64,000 bases of DNA, from positions 1 through 64,000 of the forward strand of contig NZ_CAJHCP010000011.1 of assembly GCF_904848625.1 (NCBI RefSeq), read 5' to 3'. Positions 49,846 to 59,532 of the stretch are shown here, one piece after another. This DNA is from Paraburkholderia metrosideri (GTDB lineage Bacteria; Pseudomonadota; Gammaproteobacteria; Burkholderiales; Burkholderiaceae). Numbering within the stretch: position 1 is the stretch's first letter; every line of letters starts with the position of its first letter. Position numbers and translations under genes: made by a program. The notes below the pieces were generated by a model that saw nothing but the letters and a program-made list of their open reading frames with translations, was not told where the DNA came from and did not search any database.

Positions 49846-50451
49846 ATGATGCAAAAACGATTCAAACAGCTGATGTTGCTGGCTGCCCTCGTGCCGACCT
49901 TCGCTATGGCTCAAGCTCTGCAAAGCCAGGCTCCGGCGGCTCCGGCTGCTGCCGCAGCACCGGTTGATCCGGCCAAGCAGGCGGCCATCAAGGACCTGCT
50001 GGACGCAATCGACGCACAGAAGCTGGTTGGCGCAATCGGCAACAGCGCGCAAATGCAAGCCAAGCAACTGGTTCCGGCCATCCTGTCGGACGCGTTGAGC
50101 GAAAACAAGACGATGACGGACAAGCAGAAGCAGGCTTCCGTCCCGGCACTGCAAAAGAACGCGGTGCCGAAGCTGGTTGACGGCGCAGGTCAAGTGTTCG
50201 CGACCGACGGCTTCCGTCAGGACGCAATGCAAGCTCAGTACGACGCTTACGCGAAGTACTACAGCACGTCGGAAATCAAGGATCTGACGGCGTTCTACAA
50301 GAGCCCGACCGGCCGCAAGTTCATCCAGGTCCAAGACCAGGTTGGCCGCGATGTCGTGAACGGCTTGATGCAAAAGTACATGCCGGAATCGATCAAGGCA
50401 ACGCGTGACCAGGCTGACAAGGAAGTCGCTGCGGTCAAGCCGGCCAAGTAA
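49846..50451 (+). CDS. DUF2059-family exported protein
   Basis: 201 residues from the ATG at 49846 (a second ATG follows at once), after TCTCAGGGAG. A signal peptide (MMQKRFKQLMLLAALVPTFA, cleaved after AMA) and an Ala/Pro linker precede a helical domain. DAYAKYYSTSEIKDLTAFYK and SPTGRKFIQVQDQVGRDVVN match the DUF2059 pattern (T/S-x-x-E-hydrophobic, F-Y-x-S-P-x-G-x-K). The function is unknown, and it is presumably periplasmic. It lies between gyrA and serC, a position I recall as conserved in Burkholderia. Confidence 0.87.
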   Translation: MMQKRFKQLMLLAALVPTFAMAQALQSQAPAAPAAAAAPVDPAKQAAIKDLLDAIDAQKLVGAIGNSAQMQAKQLVPAILSDALSENKTMTDKQKQASVPALQKNAVPKLVDGAGQVFATDGFRQDAMQAQYDAYAKYYSTSEIKDLTAFYKSPTGRKFIQVQDQVGRDVVNGLMQKYMPESIKATRDQADKEVAAVKPAK

Positions 50452-50788
50452 GCACGAGGTCGAAAGGCTGCGCTGACGTCGCGCCAGCCGCCATTTGAAA
50501 GGTATGCCAGGTAAGTCGTGCGGCGTACCGGGTTTGGCGGCTTGGCGATGACAATGCGATAATGGCTGTTTGCGCACACGCGCAGACGGCCATTTTCTTT
50601 TTCGACGCGAAATTTTTCGAAAATTCGGAAAAGTCGCTGCGGCAGATTCGGTTCTGAATATTCCGCGCTAACGAACCCCGCGTCGTCAGACTCACGTGGC
50701 CAGCTTCATCGTGGTGGCCTTCCGGTTGCCACCTTCGCCGACTTTTGCGCGATCTTTCTTGTTTCGCGCCAGCTTCCAGGATTTCACG
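50452..50788. other. Intergenic region before serC
   Basis: About 335 bp. Apart from the terminator at 50561-50602 I see only the presumed serC promoter. A frame continuous with serC reaches back to 50696 but lacks the family start. Confidence 0.6.
50561..50602 (+). terminator. Rho-independent terminator after the DUF2059 gene
   Basis: AATGGCTGTTTGCGC (50561-50575) pairs with GCGCAGACGGCCATT (50580-50594), two positions being G-T, around ACAC. A T-rich tract TTTCTTTTT follows. Confidence 0.82.
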
Positions 50789-51871
50789 ATGCGCGTCTTT
50801 AATTTCTCAGCCGGTCCGGCGGCCATGCCCGAAGAAGTGCTGCGCCAGGCAGCCGACGAAATGCTCGATTGGCAAGGCAGTGGCATGAGCGTGATGGAAA
50901 TGAGCCATCGCGGCAAAGAATTCATGTCGATCCACGAAGAAGCGCTGACTGATCTGCGTGACCTGCTTGACGTGCCGGCGAGCCATCGCATTCTGTTCCT
51001 GCAGGGTGGCGGTCTCGGCGAAAATGCGATCGTGCCGATGAATCTGTTTGGCTCGAAGTCGCGCGCGGATTTCGTCGTCACCGGTTCGTGGTCGCAGAAA
51101 TCGGTCAAGGAAGCGCAGAAGTATGGCACCGTGCATGTGGCCGCGAGCGGTCAGACCGCCGACGGTTTCACGCGCGCGCCAGCGCGCGCCGAGTGGCAGT
51201 TGTCGGATGATCCCGCTTATGTGCATCTCTGCACGAACGAAACGATTCACGGCGTAGAGACCTTCGAAATTCCCGACCTCGGCGACATTCCGCTGGTCGC
51301 GGACGCTTCGTCGCATATCCTGTCGCGCCCGATGGACATCGCCAAATACGGCGTGCTGTTCGGCGGCGCGCAAAAAAACATCGGCATGGCTGGCGTCACG
51401 GTGGTGGTCGTGCGCGAAGATCTGCTGGATCGCGCGCAGGCCATCTGCCCGTCGGCGTTCGAATGGAAAACCGTCGCTGAAAACAATTCGATGTACAACA
51501 CGCCGCCCACCTATGCGATTTACATCGCCGGGCTGGTGTTCAAGTGGTTGAAGAAGCAGGGTGGCCTTACCGCGATGGAAGCGCGCAATCTCGAGAAGTC
51601 GAAGCTGTTGTACGACGCAATCGATTCGAGCAGCTTCTATCTGAACAAGGTCGAACGTGGTTCGCGCTCGCGGATGAACGTACCGTTCTTCCTCGCAGAC
51701 GAATCGCGCAACGATGATTTCCTGGCCGGCGCGAAAGCCCGGGGAATGGTGCAGCTAAAGGGCCACAAGTCCGTCGGCGGCATGCGGGCGTCGATTTATA
51801 ACGCCGTCCCGCTCGAAGGCGTCAAAGCGCTCGTCGAATACATGAAGGAATTCGAACAGCGCAACGCCTGA
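50789..51871 (+). CDS. serC: Phosphoserine aminotransferase
   Basis: 360 residues from the ATG at 50789 (MRVFNFSAGPAAMPEEVLRQ), the classic SerC start. This PLP enzyme converts 3-phosphohydroxypyruvate and glutamate to phosphoserine, and also serves pyridoxine synthesis. The PLP lysine lies in KYGVLFGGAQKNIGMAGVTV. Other family blocks are GSGMSVMEMSHRGKEF, LFLQGGG and FEWKTVAENNSMYNTPPTYA. It is the first gene of the serC-pheA-hisC-tyrA-aroA-cmk-rpsA run; pheA starts 64 bp later. Confidence 0.97.
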   Translation: MRVFNFSAGPAAMPEEVLRQAADEMLDWQGSGMSVMEMSHRGKEFMSIHEEALTDLRDLLDVPASHRILFLQGGGLGENAIVPMNLFGSKSRADFVVTGSWSQKSVKEAQKYGTVHVAASGQTADGFTRAPARAEWQLSDDPAYVHLCTNETIHGVETFEIPDLGDIPLVADASSHILSRPMDIAKYGVLFGGAQKNIGMAGVTVVVVREDLLDRAQAICPSAFEWKTVAENNSMYNTPPTYAIYIAGLVFKWLKKQGGLTAMEARNLEKSKLLYDAIDSSSFYLNKVERGSRSRMNVPFFLADESRNDDFLAGAKARGMVQLKGHKSVGGMRASIYNAVPLEGVKALVEYMKEFEQRNA

Positions 51872-51935
51872 GTCAGATTGACTGACAGGTGTGCGTATCC
51901 TTTTCAGCAGTTACCCGGCAGGACCGTTTTCACGC

Positions 51936-53018
51936 ATGGACGACGAACTTAATACCCGACTCAAACCTCTGCGTGAGCGCATCGACGCGCTCGACGCGCA
52001 GCTCATCGCTCTTCTGAACCAGCGTGCGTCTGTGGCGCTCGAAGTGGGCGAGGTCAAGAAGCATTTCAACGCGCCGGTGTTCCGTCCGGAGCGCGAGCAG
52101 CAGGTGATCGCGCGTCTGCAGGACATGAGCGAAGGGCCGCTCGCGAGCGAGCATATCAGCGCGATCTGGCGCGAAATCATGGCGGCGAGCCGTGCGCTCG
52201 AAAAGACCATTAAGGCCGCGTATCTCGGGCCGATCGGCACGTATAGCGAGCAGGCCATGCACGAGTACTTCGGTCAATCGATCGAAGGTCTGCCGTGTCC
52301 GTCAATCGACGAAGTGTTTCGCTCTGTCGAAGCGGGCGCCGCGGAGTTCGGCGTCGTGCCGGTTGAGAATTCAACCGAAGGCGCGGTGTCGCGCACGCTC
52401 GATCTGCTGCTGCAAACGCAACTCACGATCGGCGGCGAGCTGGCTTTGCCGATTCACCACAATCTGTTGACGCTGAACGGCGGTCTGACTGGCGTGACGC
52501 GCGTGTGCGCGCATGCTCAGGCGCTTGCCCAGTGTCAGCGCTGGTTGTCGACGAACGCGCCGCATCTGGAGCGCCAGGCAGTGTCGAGCAATGCCGAGGC
52601 TGCGCGCATGGCGGCCGAAGATCCGACGGTTGCGGCAATCGCAGGGGACCGCGCGGCGATCCATTATGGTTTGCAAGTGGTCAACGCGCTTATTCAGGAT
52701 GATCCGCATAACCGCACGCGCTTCGTGATGATTGGCAAGCAGCCGTCTGGCCCGAGCGGTTACGACCAGACTTCGCTGATCGTGTCGGTCGCGAACGAAC
52801 CGGGTGCGATGGTCAAACTGTTGGAACCGTTCTCGCGGCATAGCGTGTCGATGACCCGCTTCGAGTCGCGACCGGCGCGCGTGGGCACGTGGGAGTACTA
52901 CTTCTATATCGACGTCGAAGGCCATCGCGACGATCCGGCCTTGTCGGCCGCGCTCGACGAACTCAGCGAAAAAGCCGAGTTCCTGAAAATACTGGGTTCG
53001 TATCCGCGCGCCCGGTAA
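51936..53018 (+). CDS. pheA: Bifunctional chorismate mutase/prephenate dehydratase (P-protein)
   Basis: 360 residues from the ATG at 51936 (MDDELNTRLKPLRERIDALD). Residues 1-90 are an AroQ chorismate mutase (LRERIDALDAQLIALLNQRA, VFRPEREQQVI). Residues 97-275 are the dehydratase (AAYLGPIGTYSEQAMHEYFG, VVPVENSTEGAVSRTLDLLL with the catalytic Thr region, and IAGDRAAIHYGL). An ACT domain follows (NEPGAMVKLLEPFSRHSVSM, then the ESRP-type motif FESRPARVGTWEYYFYID), where phenylalanine inhibits the enzyme. It makes phenylpyruvate from chorismate. Confidence 0.97.
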   Translation: MDDELNTRLKPLRERIDALDAQLIALLNQRASVALEVGEVKKHFNAPVFRPEREQQVIARLQDMSEGPLASEHISAIWREIMAASRALEKTIKAAYLGPIGTYSEQAMHEYFGQSIEGLPCPSIDEVFRSVEAGAAEFGVVPVENSTEGAVSRTLDLLLQTQLTIGGELALPIHHNLLTLNGGLTGVTRVCAHAQALAQCQRWLSTNAPHLERQAVSSNAEAARMAAEDPTVAAIAGDRAAIHYGLQVVNALIQDDPHNRTRFVMIGKQPSGPSGYDQTSLIVSVANEPGAMVKLLEPFSRHSVSMTRFESRPARVGTWEYYFYIDVEGHRDDPALSAALDELSEKAEFLKILGSYPRAR

Positions 53019-53148
53019 CAGATCACCGGGCAGTGGAGCAGGCGGCGTGCATGCGCGCCGCGAACAATGCGATTCACGCAACGGGATTCGGGCGGCGCGA
53101 GGCCACCCAGCCGCACCATCATTAATTCATAGTTGTTCGGAGATAGTC

Positions 53149-54261
53149 ATGACAGCGTCTTTCGGTCCTTCCTACGTGCGCGCGATTGCACCTTACATCG
53201 CCGGCAAGCCGATTTCGGAAGTGGCCCGTGAGTTTGGTCTGGACGAAGCGAGCATCGTGAAGCTGGCGTCGAACGAGAATCCGTTGGGCATGCCTGATTC
53301 GGCGAAAAACGCGATCGCGCAGGCCGCCAGCGAACTCGGCCGCTATCCGGATTCGAACGGATTCGAGTTGAAAGCCGCGTTGAGCGGGCGTTATGACGTG
53401 CCGGCCGAATGGGTCACGCTCGGTAACGGCAGCAACGACATTCTCGAAATCGCCGCGCATGCGCTCGTGGAAAAGAGTCAGTCGATCGTCTTCTCGCAGT
53501 ATTCGTTCGCGGTTTATGCGCTCGCCACGCAAGGCGTCGGCGCGCGCGCGATCGTCGTGCCGGCGCTCAGATACGGTCATGATCTCGACGCAATGCTGGC
53601 CGCGATTACCGACGACACGCGGCTCGTCTTCGTGGCGAATCCGAACAACCCGACCGGCACGTTTATCGAAGGCCCGAAGCTCGAAGCGTTTCTCGACAAG
53701 GTGCCGCGCCACGTAGTCGTGGTGCTCGACGAAGCCTATACGGAATATCTGCCGGAACAGAAGCGCTACGACTCGATTGCATGGGTGCGCCGTTATCCGA
53801 ATCTGCTGGTGTCGCGTACGTTCTCGAAGGCGTTTGGTCTGGCGGGGCTGCGCGTCGGTTTTGCGATCGCGCAGCCTGAATTGACCGATTTGCTGAACCG
53901 CCTGCGTCAGCCGTTCAACGTGAACACGCTGGCGCAAGCCGCGGCGATCGCCGCGCTGAACGACAAGGCGTTTCTCGAAAAGAGCGCGACGTTGAACGCG
54001 CAAGGCTATCGCCTCCTGACCGAAGCATTCGACAAGCTGGGTCTCGAGTACGTGCCGTCGGACGGTAACTTCGTGCTGGTCCGCGTGGGCAATGACGCTG
54101 CTGCCGGCAATCGCGTGAATCTGGAATTGTTGAAGCAGGGTGTAATCGTGCGTCCGGTCGGCAATTACGGTTTGCCGCAATGGCTGCGCATCACGATCGG
54201 CCTGCCGGAAGAAAACGCAGCATTCCTCGCGGCGCTCGAAAAGACGCTCGCCACCGCGTAA
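53149..54261 (+). CDS. hisC: Histidinol-phosphate aminotransferase (likely also aromatic)
   Basis: 370 residues from the ATG at 53149 (MTASFGPSYVRAIAPYIAGK), after TCGGAGATAG. It is a PLP class I/II aminotransferase: LASNENPLGMPDSAKNAI at the front, NPNNPTGTFIEGPKLEA, DEAYTEYLPEQKRYDSIA, the PLP Lys in SRTFSKAFGLAGLRVGFAI, and RPVGNYGLPQWLRITIGLPE. HisC converts imidazole-acetol phosphate to histidinol phosphate. Sitting between pheA and tyrA and away from the his operon, this copy (a HisC2 type) probably also transaminates phenylpyruvate or hydroxyphenylpyruvate; that role is inference. Confidence 0.93.
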   Translation: MTASFGPSYVRAIAPYIAGKPISEVAREFGLDEASIVKLASNENPLGMPDSAKNAIAQAASELGRYPDSNGFELKAALSGRYDVPAEWVTLGNGSNDILEIAAHALVEKSQSIVFSQYSFAVYALATQGVGARAIVVPALRYGHDLDAMLAAITDDTRLVFVANPNNPTGTFIEGPKLEAFLDKVPRHVVVVLDEAYTEYLPEQKRYDSIAWVRRYPNLLVSRTFSKAFGLAGLRVGFAIAQPELTDLLNRLRQPFNVNTLAQAAAIAALNDKAFLEKSATLNAQGYRLLTEAFDKLGLEYVPSDGNFVLVRVGNDAAAGNRVNLELLKQGVIVRPVGNYGLPQWLRITIGLPEENAAFLAALEKTLATA

Positions 54262-54312
54262 GCGGCAACCCTTGACCCGCGCGCCGCGGCGTATGAACGG
54301 TGCGCTTTTTTT

Positions 54313-55254
54313 GTGATCGACGTGGCCGCGTTTTCTTTTTTTAAGCTGGTGATTTTTGGTGTCGGCCTGATCGGCGGATCGCTCGCGCGCGCGTTGCGCG
54401 AGCGTGACGAAGCCGACGGCAAGCGCACCGTGATCGGCGTCGGGCGTTCGTCGGCATCGAGCGAGCGTGCGCTCGAGTTGGGTGTGATCGACGCCGCCGC
54501 GGCGTTGAATGACGATGCCGCGTTGCGCGACGCGCTGTCCGGCGCCGACTTCGTGCTGCTGGCCGCGCCGGTCGCGCAGACGCTGCCGTTGCTCGAACGC
54601 ATCGCGCCGTTTCTCGACGCCAGCACGATCGTCACCGACGCGGGCAGTACGAAATCGGACGCGGTTGCGGCGGCCCGTACGGCGCTCGGCACGCGGATCG
54701 GCCAGTTCGTGCCGGGGCATCCGATTGCCGGACGCGAATCGAGTGGCGTGAATGCCGCGTTGCCCGATCTGTATGTGGGCCGCAATGTCGTGCTGTGTCC
54801 GCTGCCGGAGAACACGCCGCAAGCAGTCGAACGCGTCGCATCGATGTGGCGGGCAACTGGCGCGCTCGTCCGCGAAATGACGGCCGAGCAGCACGACCGC
54901 GTGTTCGCGTCGGTTAGCCATTTGCCGCACGTTTTATCGTTCGCGCTGGTCGAACAGATTCTCAATTCACCCGACGCGGCGCTGAAATTCTCGTTCGCCG
55001 CGGGCGGCTTTCGCGACTTTACGCGGATCGCCGCGTCGAGCCCGGAAATGTGGCGCGACGTGTGTGTCGCCAATCGCGCCGCGTTACTCGACGAACTCGA
55101 CGCGTACACGGCCGTGCTCGCGCGCCTGCGCACGGCAATCGAGGCCGCCGACGGCGCCGCGCTCGAAGCCGTGTTTGCGCGCTCACGCGTTGCGCGCACC
55201 GAGTGGCAGGAACAACGTGCAGCTAGCGTCGCCCCGAGCGACGCATCGAAATAA
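54313..55254 (+). CDS. tyrA: Prephenate dehydrogenase
   Basis: 313 residues starting at a GTG (54313); no ATG lies nearby in frame, and the NAD fold begins at residue 12 (LVIFGVGLIGGSLARALRER), so the start must be close to this point. DFVLLAAPVAQTLPLLERIA and TIVTDAGSTKSDAVAAARTA follow. The catalytic-site blocks are VPGHPIAGRESSGVNAALPD and FASVSHLPHVLSFALVEQIL with the family His. It oxidatively decarboxylates prephenate to 4-hydroxyphenylpyruvate on the way to tyrosine. aroA starts 18 bp after its stop. Confidence 0.94.
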   Translation: MIDVAAFSFFKLVIFGVGLIGGSLARALRERDEADGKRTVIGVGRSSASSERALELGVIDAAAALNDDAALRDALSGADFVLLAAPVAQTLPLLERIAPFLDASTIVTDAGSTKSDAVAAARTALGTRIGQFVPGHPIAGRESSGVNAALPDLYVGRNVVLCPLPENTPQAVERVASMWRATGALVREMTAEQHDRVFASVSHLPHVLSFALVEQILNSPDAALKFSFAAGGFRDFTRIAASSPEMWRDVCVANRAALLDELDAYTAVLARLRTAIEAADGAALEAVFARSRVARTEWQEQRAASVAPSDASK

Positions 55255-55272
55255 CCGGAACTGGACTCAATC

Positions 55273-56577
55273 ATGGAATTCCTCGATCTCGGACCATTTG
55301 CTCGTGCGTCCGGCACGGTTCGTCTGCCTGGCTCGAAGAGCATTTCGAACCGGGTGTTGCTGCTGGCGGCGCTTGCCGAAGGCGAAACGACGATCACGAA
55401 CCTGCTCGATTCCGACGACACCCGCGTGATGCTCGACGCGCTCGAGAAGCTGGGTGTGCGCGTGAAGCGTGACGGCGACACCTGTGTCGTGACCGGCACG
55501 CGCGGCGCATTTACCGCGCGCTCGGCCGATTTGTTCCTTGGCAACGCGGGCACGGCGGTCCGTCCGCTGACCGCGGCGCTGGCGGTGAACGGTGGCAACT
55601 ACCGGATTCATGGCGTGCCGCGCATGCACGAGCGGCCGATCGGCGACCTGGTCGACGGTTTGCGGCAGATCGGCGCAAAGGTCGACTATGAAGAGAACGA
55701 AGGCTATCCGCCGCTGCGGATTCGCCCCGCGCAAATTACCGCCGACGCACCGATCCGCGTGCGCGGCGACGTGTCGAGCCAGTTCCTGACCTCGCTGCTG
55801 ATGACGCTACCGCTGCTGCGCACCGAAAGCGGTGTGAGCACGGTGCAGGTTGACGGCGAGTTGATCTCGAAGCCCTATATCGAGATCACCATCAAGCTGA
55901 TGGCGCGCTTCGGTATCGAGGTCGAGCGCAACGGCTGGCATCAGTTCATTGTGCCGGCGGGACAGCGGTATCAGTCGCCGGGCACGATCATGGTCGAGGG
56001 CGATGCGTCGTCCGCGTCGTATTTCCTCGCTGCCGGCGCGCTGGGCGGCGGTCCGCTGAAAGTGGAAGGCGTGGGCCGTGCGAGCATCCAGGGCGACGTC
56101 GGTTTCGCCGACGCGCTGATCAAGATGGGCGCGAACCTGCAGATGGGCGACGACTGGATCGAAGTGCGCGGTGTCGGTAACGACAATGGCAAGCTCAATC
56201 CGATCGACATGGACTTCAACCTGATCCCCGACGCGGCCATGACGATCGCGGTCGCTGCGCTGTTCGCGGACGGCGCGACCACGTTGCGCAACATCGCCAG
56301 CTGGCGCGTGAAGGAGACCGACCGTCTGGCCGCGATGGCCACGGAGTTGCGCAAGGTTGGCGCGAAAGTGCAGGAAGGCGAAGACTATCTCGTCATCGAG
56401 CCGCCTGAAAAGCTGATTCCGAACGCGTCGATCGATACCTACGACGATCACCGTATGGCGATGTGCTTCTCGCTGGTGAGCCTGGGCGGCGTGCCGATCC
56501 GGATCAACGACCCGAAGTGCGTCGGCAAGACGTTTCCCGATTATTTCGAGCGCTTCACCGCGCTCGCTCAACCCTGA
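55273..56577 (+). CDS. aroA: 5-enolpyruvylshikimate-3-phosphate synthase
   Basis: 434 residues, class I EPSP synthase. PEP and shikimate-3-phosphate sites are visible: RLPGSKSISNRVLLLAALAE (residues 17-36), LFLGNAGTAVRPLTAALAVN with the glyphosate-site loop near 95, PRMHERPIGDLVDGLRQIG, and DYDxxH-like TYDDHRMAMCFSLVSLGG near the C-terminus. IASWRVKETDRLAAMATELR is also standard. It makes the chorismate precursor used by PheA and TyrA encoded alongside. cmk follows after 24 bp. Confidence 0.97.
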   Translation: MEFLDLGPFARASGTVRLPGSKSISNRVLLLAALAEGETTITNLLDSDDTRVMLDALEKLGVRVKRDGDTCVVTGTRGAFTARSADLFLGNAGTAVRPLTAALAVNGGNYRIHGVPRMHERPIGDLVDGLRQIGAKVDYEENEGYPPLRIRPAQITADAPIRVRGDVSSQFLTSLLMTLPLLRTESGVSTVQVDGELISKPYIEITIKLMARFGIEVERNGWHQFIVPAGQRYQSPGTIMVEGDASSASYFLAAGALGGGPLKVEGVGRASIQGDVGFADALIKMGANLQMGDDWIEVRGVGNDNGKLNPIDMDFNLIPDAAMTIAVAALFADGATTLRNIASWRVKETDRLAAMATELRKVGAKVQEGEDYLVIEPPEKLIPNASIDTYDDHRMAMCFSLVSLGGVPIRINDPKCVGKTFPDYFERFTALAQP

Positions 56578-56601
56578 ATCGACTGACGTGCGACTTTTTC
56601 G

Positions 56602-57288
56602 ATGAAACCGACCCGTCCCTTTCACCAGACGCCCGTCATTACGATCGACGGCCCGAGTGCTTCCGGCAAAGGCACTGTGGCAGCGCTGGTAGCCGCGAGC
56701 CTCGGCTTTCACCTTCTGGATAGCGGCGCGCTGTACCGGCTGGCCGCGCTGGCGAGTATCCGCTACGGCGTTGCGCAGCACGACGCAGACGCCCTTGTCA
56801 AACTGATCGACGAGCTCCACATCACCTTTCGAGAGGGGTTGGCGCAGCTCGACGGCGTCGATGTGTCGGCGGAAATTCGCGCAGAGGAAGTCGGCAGCCG
56901 GGCGTCGGCCATTGCCGTCCACGCTCCCGTGCGAGCCGCTCTGGTGGCCCGTCAGCGGGCCTTCCGCAAGGAGCCAGGACTGGTTGCCGATGGTCGCGAT
57001 ATGGGCACCGTGATCTTCCAGGACGCCGCGCTGAAGGTGTTCATGACCGCCAGCGTCGAGGCCCGCGCGGCACGCCGGTATAAGCAATTGATCCAAAAAG
57101 GATTTTCTGCTAATATGGATGACTTGCTCCGGGATTTGCGTGAGCGCGATGAGCGTGACAGTCAGCGCGCAGCCGCGCCACTCAAGCCCGCAGCGGATGC
57201 AAAGCTGCTTGATACCTCCGCATTGTCAGTCGACCAGGCGGTCGAGCAGGTGGTGCAGTGGTATGAAGCTTTAGTCCCGCAAAGCTGA
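56602..57288 (+). CDS. cmk: Cytidylate kinase
   Basis: 228 residues. It phosphorylates CMP and dCMP with ATP, recycling nucleotides from RNA turnover. The P-loop is TIDGPSASGKGTVAALVAAS (residues 13-32). LLDSGALYRLAALASIRYGV is the CMP-binding region, VADGRDMGTVIFQDAALKVF holds the Asp/Arg motif, and ARAARRYKQLIQKG is the lid. The cmk-rpsA pairing seen here is conserved in many proteobacteria. Confidence 0.95.
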   Translation: MKPTRPFHQTPVITIDGPSASGKGTVAALVAASLGFHLLDSGALYRLAALASIRYGVAQHDADALVKLIDELHITFREGLAQLDGVDVSAEIRAEEVGSRASAIAVHAPVRAALVARQRAFRKEPGLVADGRDMGTVIFQDAALKVFMTASVEARAARRYKQLIQKGFSANMDDLLRDLRERDERDSQRAAAPLKPAADAKLLDTSALSVDQAVEQVVQWYEALVPQS

Positions 57289-57471
57289 TCAAAGCAGGTG
57301 TTTTGAATCAGCGGTGGGCGCAGTAGAAGTCCGTTGTCAGTAGGTGCTTTGCGATTGTCGCGAAGCGTTGTATTAACCCCTTAACCCCGCGTGGCATTCG
57401 CTTTCTTGACCGTTGTTGCTGACCCTTCCGGCCAGCCGGGCACCGCGAGCACCATGCAAATTTTGATTTTT

Positions 57472-59187
57472 ATGTCCGACCTGCAAACCTCTACCCCGAA
57501 TACCGAATCTTTTGCGGCTCTGTTCGAAGAGTCGCTGACCAAGCAAGACATGCGCGCCGGCGAAGTGATTTCCGCCGAAGTCGTGCGTGTTGACCACAAC
57601 TTCGTGGTCGTCAACGCTGGTCTCAAGTCCGAAGCCTACATCCCGCTCGAAGAGTTCCTGAACGACGCGGGCGAGGTAGAAGTGCAGGCGGGCGACTTCG
57701 TTTCCGTCGCGATCGACGCGCTGGAAAACGGCTATGGCGACACGATCCTGTCGCGCGACAAGGCGAAGCGCCTGGCTTCGTGGCTGTCGCTGGAAAAGGC
57801 TCTCGACAACAACGAACTCGTGACCGGCACGATCACGGGTAAAGTCAAGGGCGGCATGACCGTCATGGTCAACGGCATCCGCGCATTCCTGCCGGGTTCG
57901 TTGGTCGACACGCGTCCGGTCAAGGACACGACCCCGTACGAAGGCAAGACGCTGGAATTCCGCGTTATCAAGCTCGACCGCAAGCGTAACAACGTCGTGC
58001 TGTCGCGCCGTGCTGTGATCGAAGCGACCCAAGGCGAAGAGCGCGCAAAGCTGCTCGAAACGCTGAAGGAAGGCGCGATCGTGGAAGGCGTGGTGAAGAA
58101 CATCACCGACTACGGCGCGTTCGTGGACCTCGGCGGTATCGACGGCCTGCTGCACATCACCGACATCGCATGGCGTCGTGTGCGTCACCCGAGCGAAGTT
58201 CTGTCGGTTGGCCAGGAAGTTACCGCGAAGATCCTCAAGTTCGACCAAGAGAAGAACCGCGTTTCGCTGGGCATCAAGCAACTGGGCGACGATCCGTGGG
58301 AAGGCATCTCGCGCCGTTACCCGTCGGGCACGCGCCTGTTCGGTAAGGTCACCAACATCACCGACTACGGCGCATTCGTCGAAGTGGAATCGGGCATCGA
58401 AGGCCTGGTTCACGTATCGGAAATGGACTGGACGAACAAGAACGTTGCACCGTCGAAGGTTGTGCAGCTGGGCGACGAAGTCGAAGTCATGGTTCTCGAA
58501 ATCGACGAAGACCGCCGCCGTATCAGCCTCGGCATGAAGCAATGCAAGCCGAACCCGTGGGACGACTTCAGCCGCAACTTCAAGAAGGGCGACAAGCTGC
58601 AAGGCGCAATCAAGTCGATCACCGACTTCGGCGTCTTCATCGGTCTGCCGGGCGGCATCGACGGTCTGGTTCACCTGTCGGACCTGTCGTGGTCGGAAAC
58701 GGGCGAAGAAGCAGTTCGCAAGTACAAGAAGGGCGACGAAGTGGAAGCGATCGTTCTCGGCATCGACGTCGAGAAAGAACGTATTTCGCTGGGTATCAAG
58801 CAGCTCGAAGGCGACCCGTTCAGCAACTTCGTTGCAATGAACGACAAGGGTTCGATCGTCGACGGCGTGGTCAAGACGGTGGACGCGAAGGGTGCAGTGG
58901 TTCAGCTGTCGACGGAAGTCGAAGGCTACCTGCGCGCTTCGGAAATCGCACAAGACCGCGTGGAAGATGCTCGCAACGTGCTGAAGGAAGGCGACAAGGT
59001 CAACGCGATGATCATCAACATCGATCGCAAGTCGCGTGGTATCAACCTGTCGATCAAGGCCAAGGATTCGGCTGAGCAACAGGAAGCGATCCGCGGCCTG
59101 GCTTCGTCGGACTCGAGCTCGGCTGCCACCGGCACGACGAACCTCGGCGCGCTGCTGAAGGCCAAGCTCGACGGCCAGAACCAGTAA
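57472..59187 (+). CDS. rpsA: 30S ribosomal protein S1
   Basis: 571 residues from the ATG at 57472 (MSDLQTSTPNTESFAALFEE); the frame is open 81 nt further upstream but without family sequence. Six S1 RNA-binding repeats are present, the clearest being KNITDYGAFVDLGGIDGLLH, TNITDYGAFVEVESGIEGLV and KSITDFGVFIGLPGGIDGLV. S1 holds mRNA on the 30S subunit and enables initiation on weak ribosome sites. The ending QQEAIRGLASSDSSSAATGT and a short tail is usual. ihfB follows by 21 bp. Confidence 0.98.
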   Translation: MSDLQTSTPNTESFAALFEESLTKQDMRAGEVISAEVVRVDHNFVVVNAGLKSEAYIPLEEFLNDAGEVEVQAGDFVSVAIDALENGYGDTILSRDKAKRLASWLSLEKALDNNELVTGTITGKVKGGMTVMVNGIRAFLPGSLVDTRPVKDTTPYEGKTLEFRVIKLDRKRNNVVLSRRAVIEATQGEERAKLLETLKEGAIVEGVVKNITDYGAFVDLGGIDGLLHITDIAWRRVRHPSEVLSVGQEVTAKILKFDQEKNRVSLGIKQLGDDPWEGISRRYPSGTRLFGKVTNITDYGAFVEVESGIEGLVHVSEMDWTNKNVAPSKVVQLGDEVEVMVLEIDEDRRRISLGMKQCKPNPWDDFSRNFKKGDKLQGAIKSITDFGVFIGLPGGIDGLVHLSDLSWSETGEEAVRKYKKGDEVEAIVLGIDVEKERISLGIKQLEGDPFSNFVAMNDKGSIVDGVVKTVDAKGAVVQLSTEVEGYLRASEIAQDRVEDARNVLKEGDKVNAMIINIDRKSRGINLSIKAKDSAEQQEAIRGLASSDSSSAATGTTNLGALLKAKLDGQNQ

Positions 59188-59208
59188 GCCTGAGAGGTCT
59201 GCTGCAGT

Positions 59209-59532
59209 ATGACCAAATCGGAATTGGTCGCCCAGCTGGCTACGCGATTTCCGCAGCTTGTTCTTAAAGATGCGGATTTCGCGGTGAAGACGATGCTTGA
59301 TGCGATGTCGGAGGCACTTGCCAACGGTCATCGCATCGAAATTCGAGGCTTCGGCAGCTTCGGCCTCAACCGCCGTCCCTCCCGCGTCGGACGTAATCCG
59401 AAGTCGGGCGAGAAGGTGTTGGTACCTGAGAAGTACGTACCGCACTTCAAGCCGGGCAAGGAATTGCGTGAGCGGGTAGATCGCCGCGCGGGTGAGCCGT
59501 TGAAGGCCGAAGAGCCGGATGACGATCTGTAA
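59209..59532 (+). CDS. ihfB: Integration host factor beta subunit
   Basis: 107 residues of the HU/IHF fold. MTKSELVAQLATRFPQLVLK, then ALANGHRIEIRGFGSFGLNR and the DNA-intercalating arm RVGRNPKSGEKVLVPEKYVP (with the Pro that kinks DNA), are the IHF-beta pattern. The acidic tail EPLKAEEPDDDL is longer than in E. coli. With IhfA it bends DNA at specific sites. It is co-transcribed with rpsA and ends at the terminator at 59606. Confidence 0.96.
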   Translation: MTKSELVAQLATRFPQLVLKDADFAVKTMLDAMSEALANGHRIEIRGFGSFGLNRRPSRVGRNPKSGEKVLVPEKYVPHFKPGKELRERVDRRAGEPLKAEEPDDDL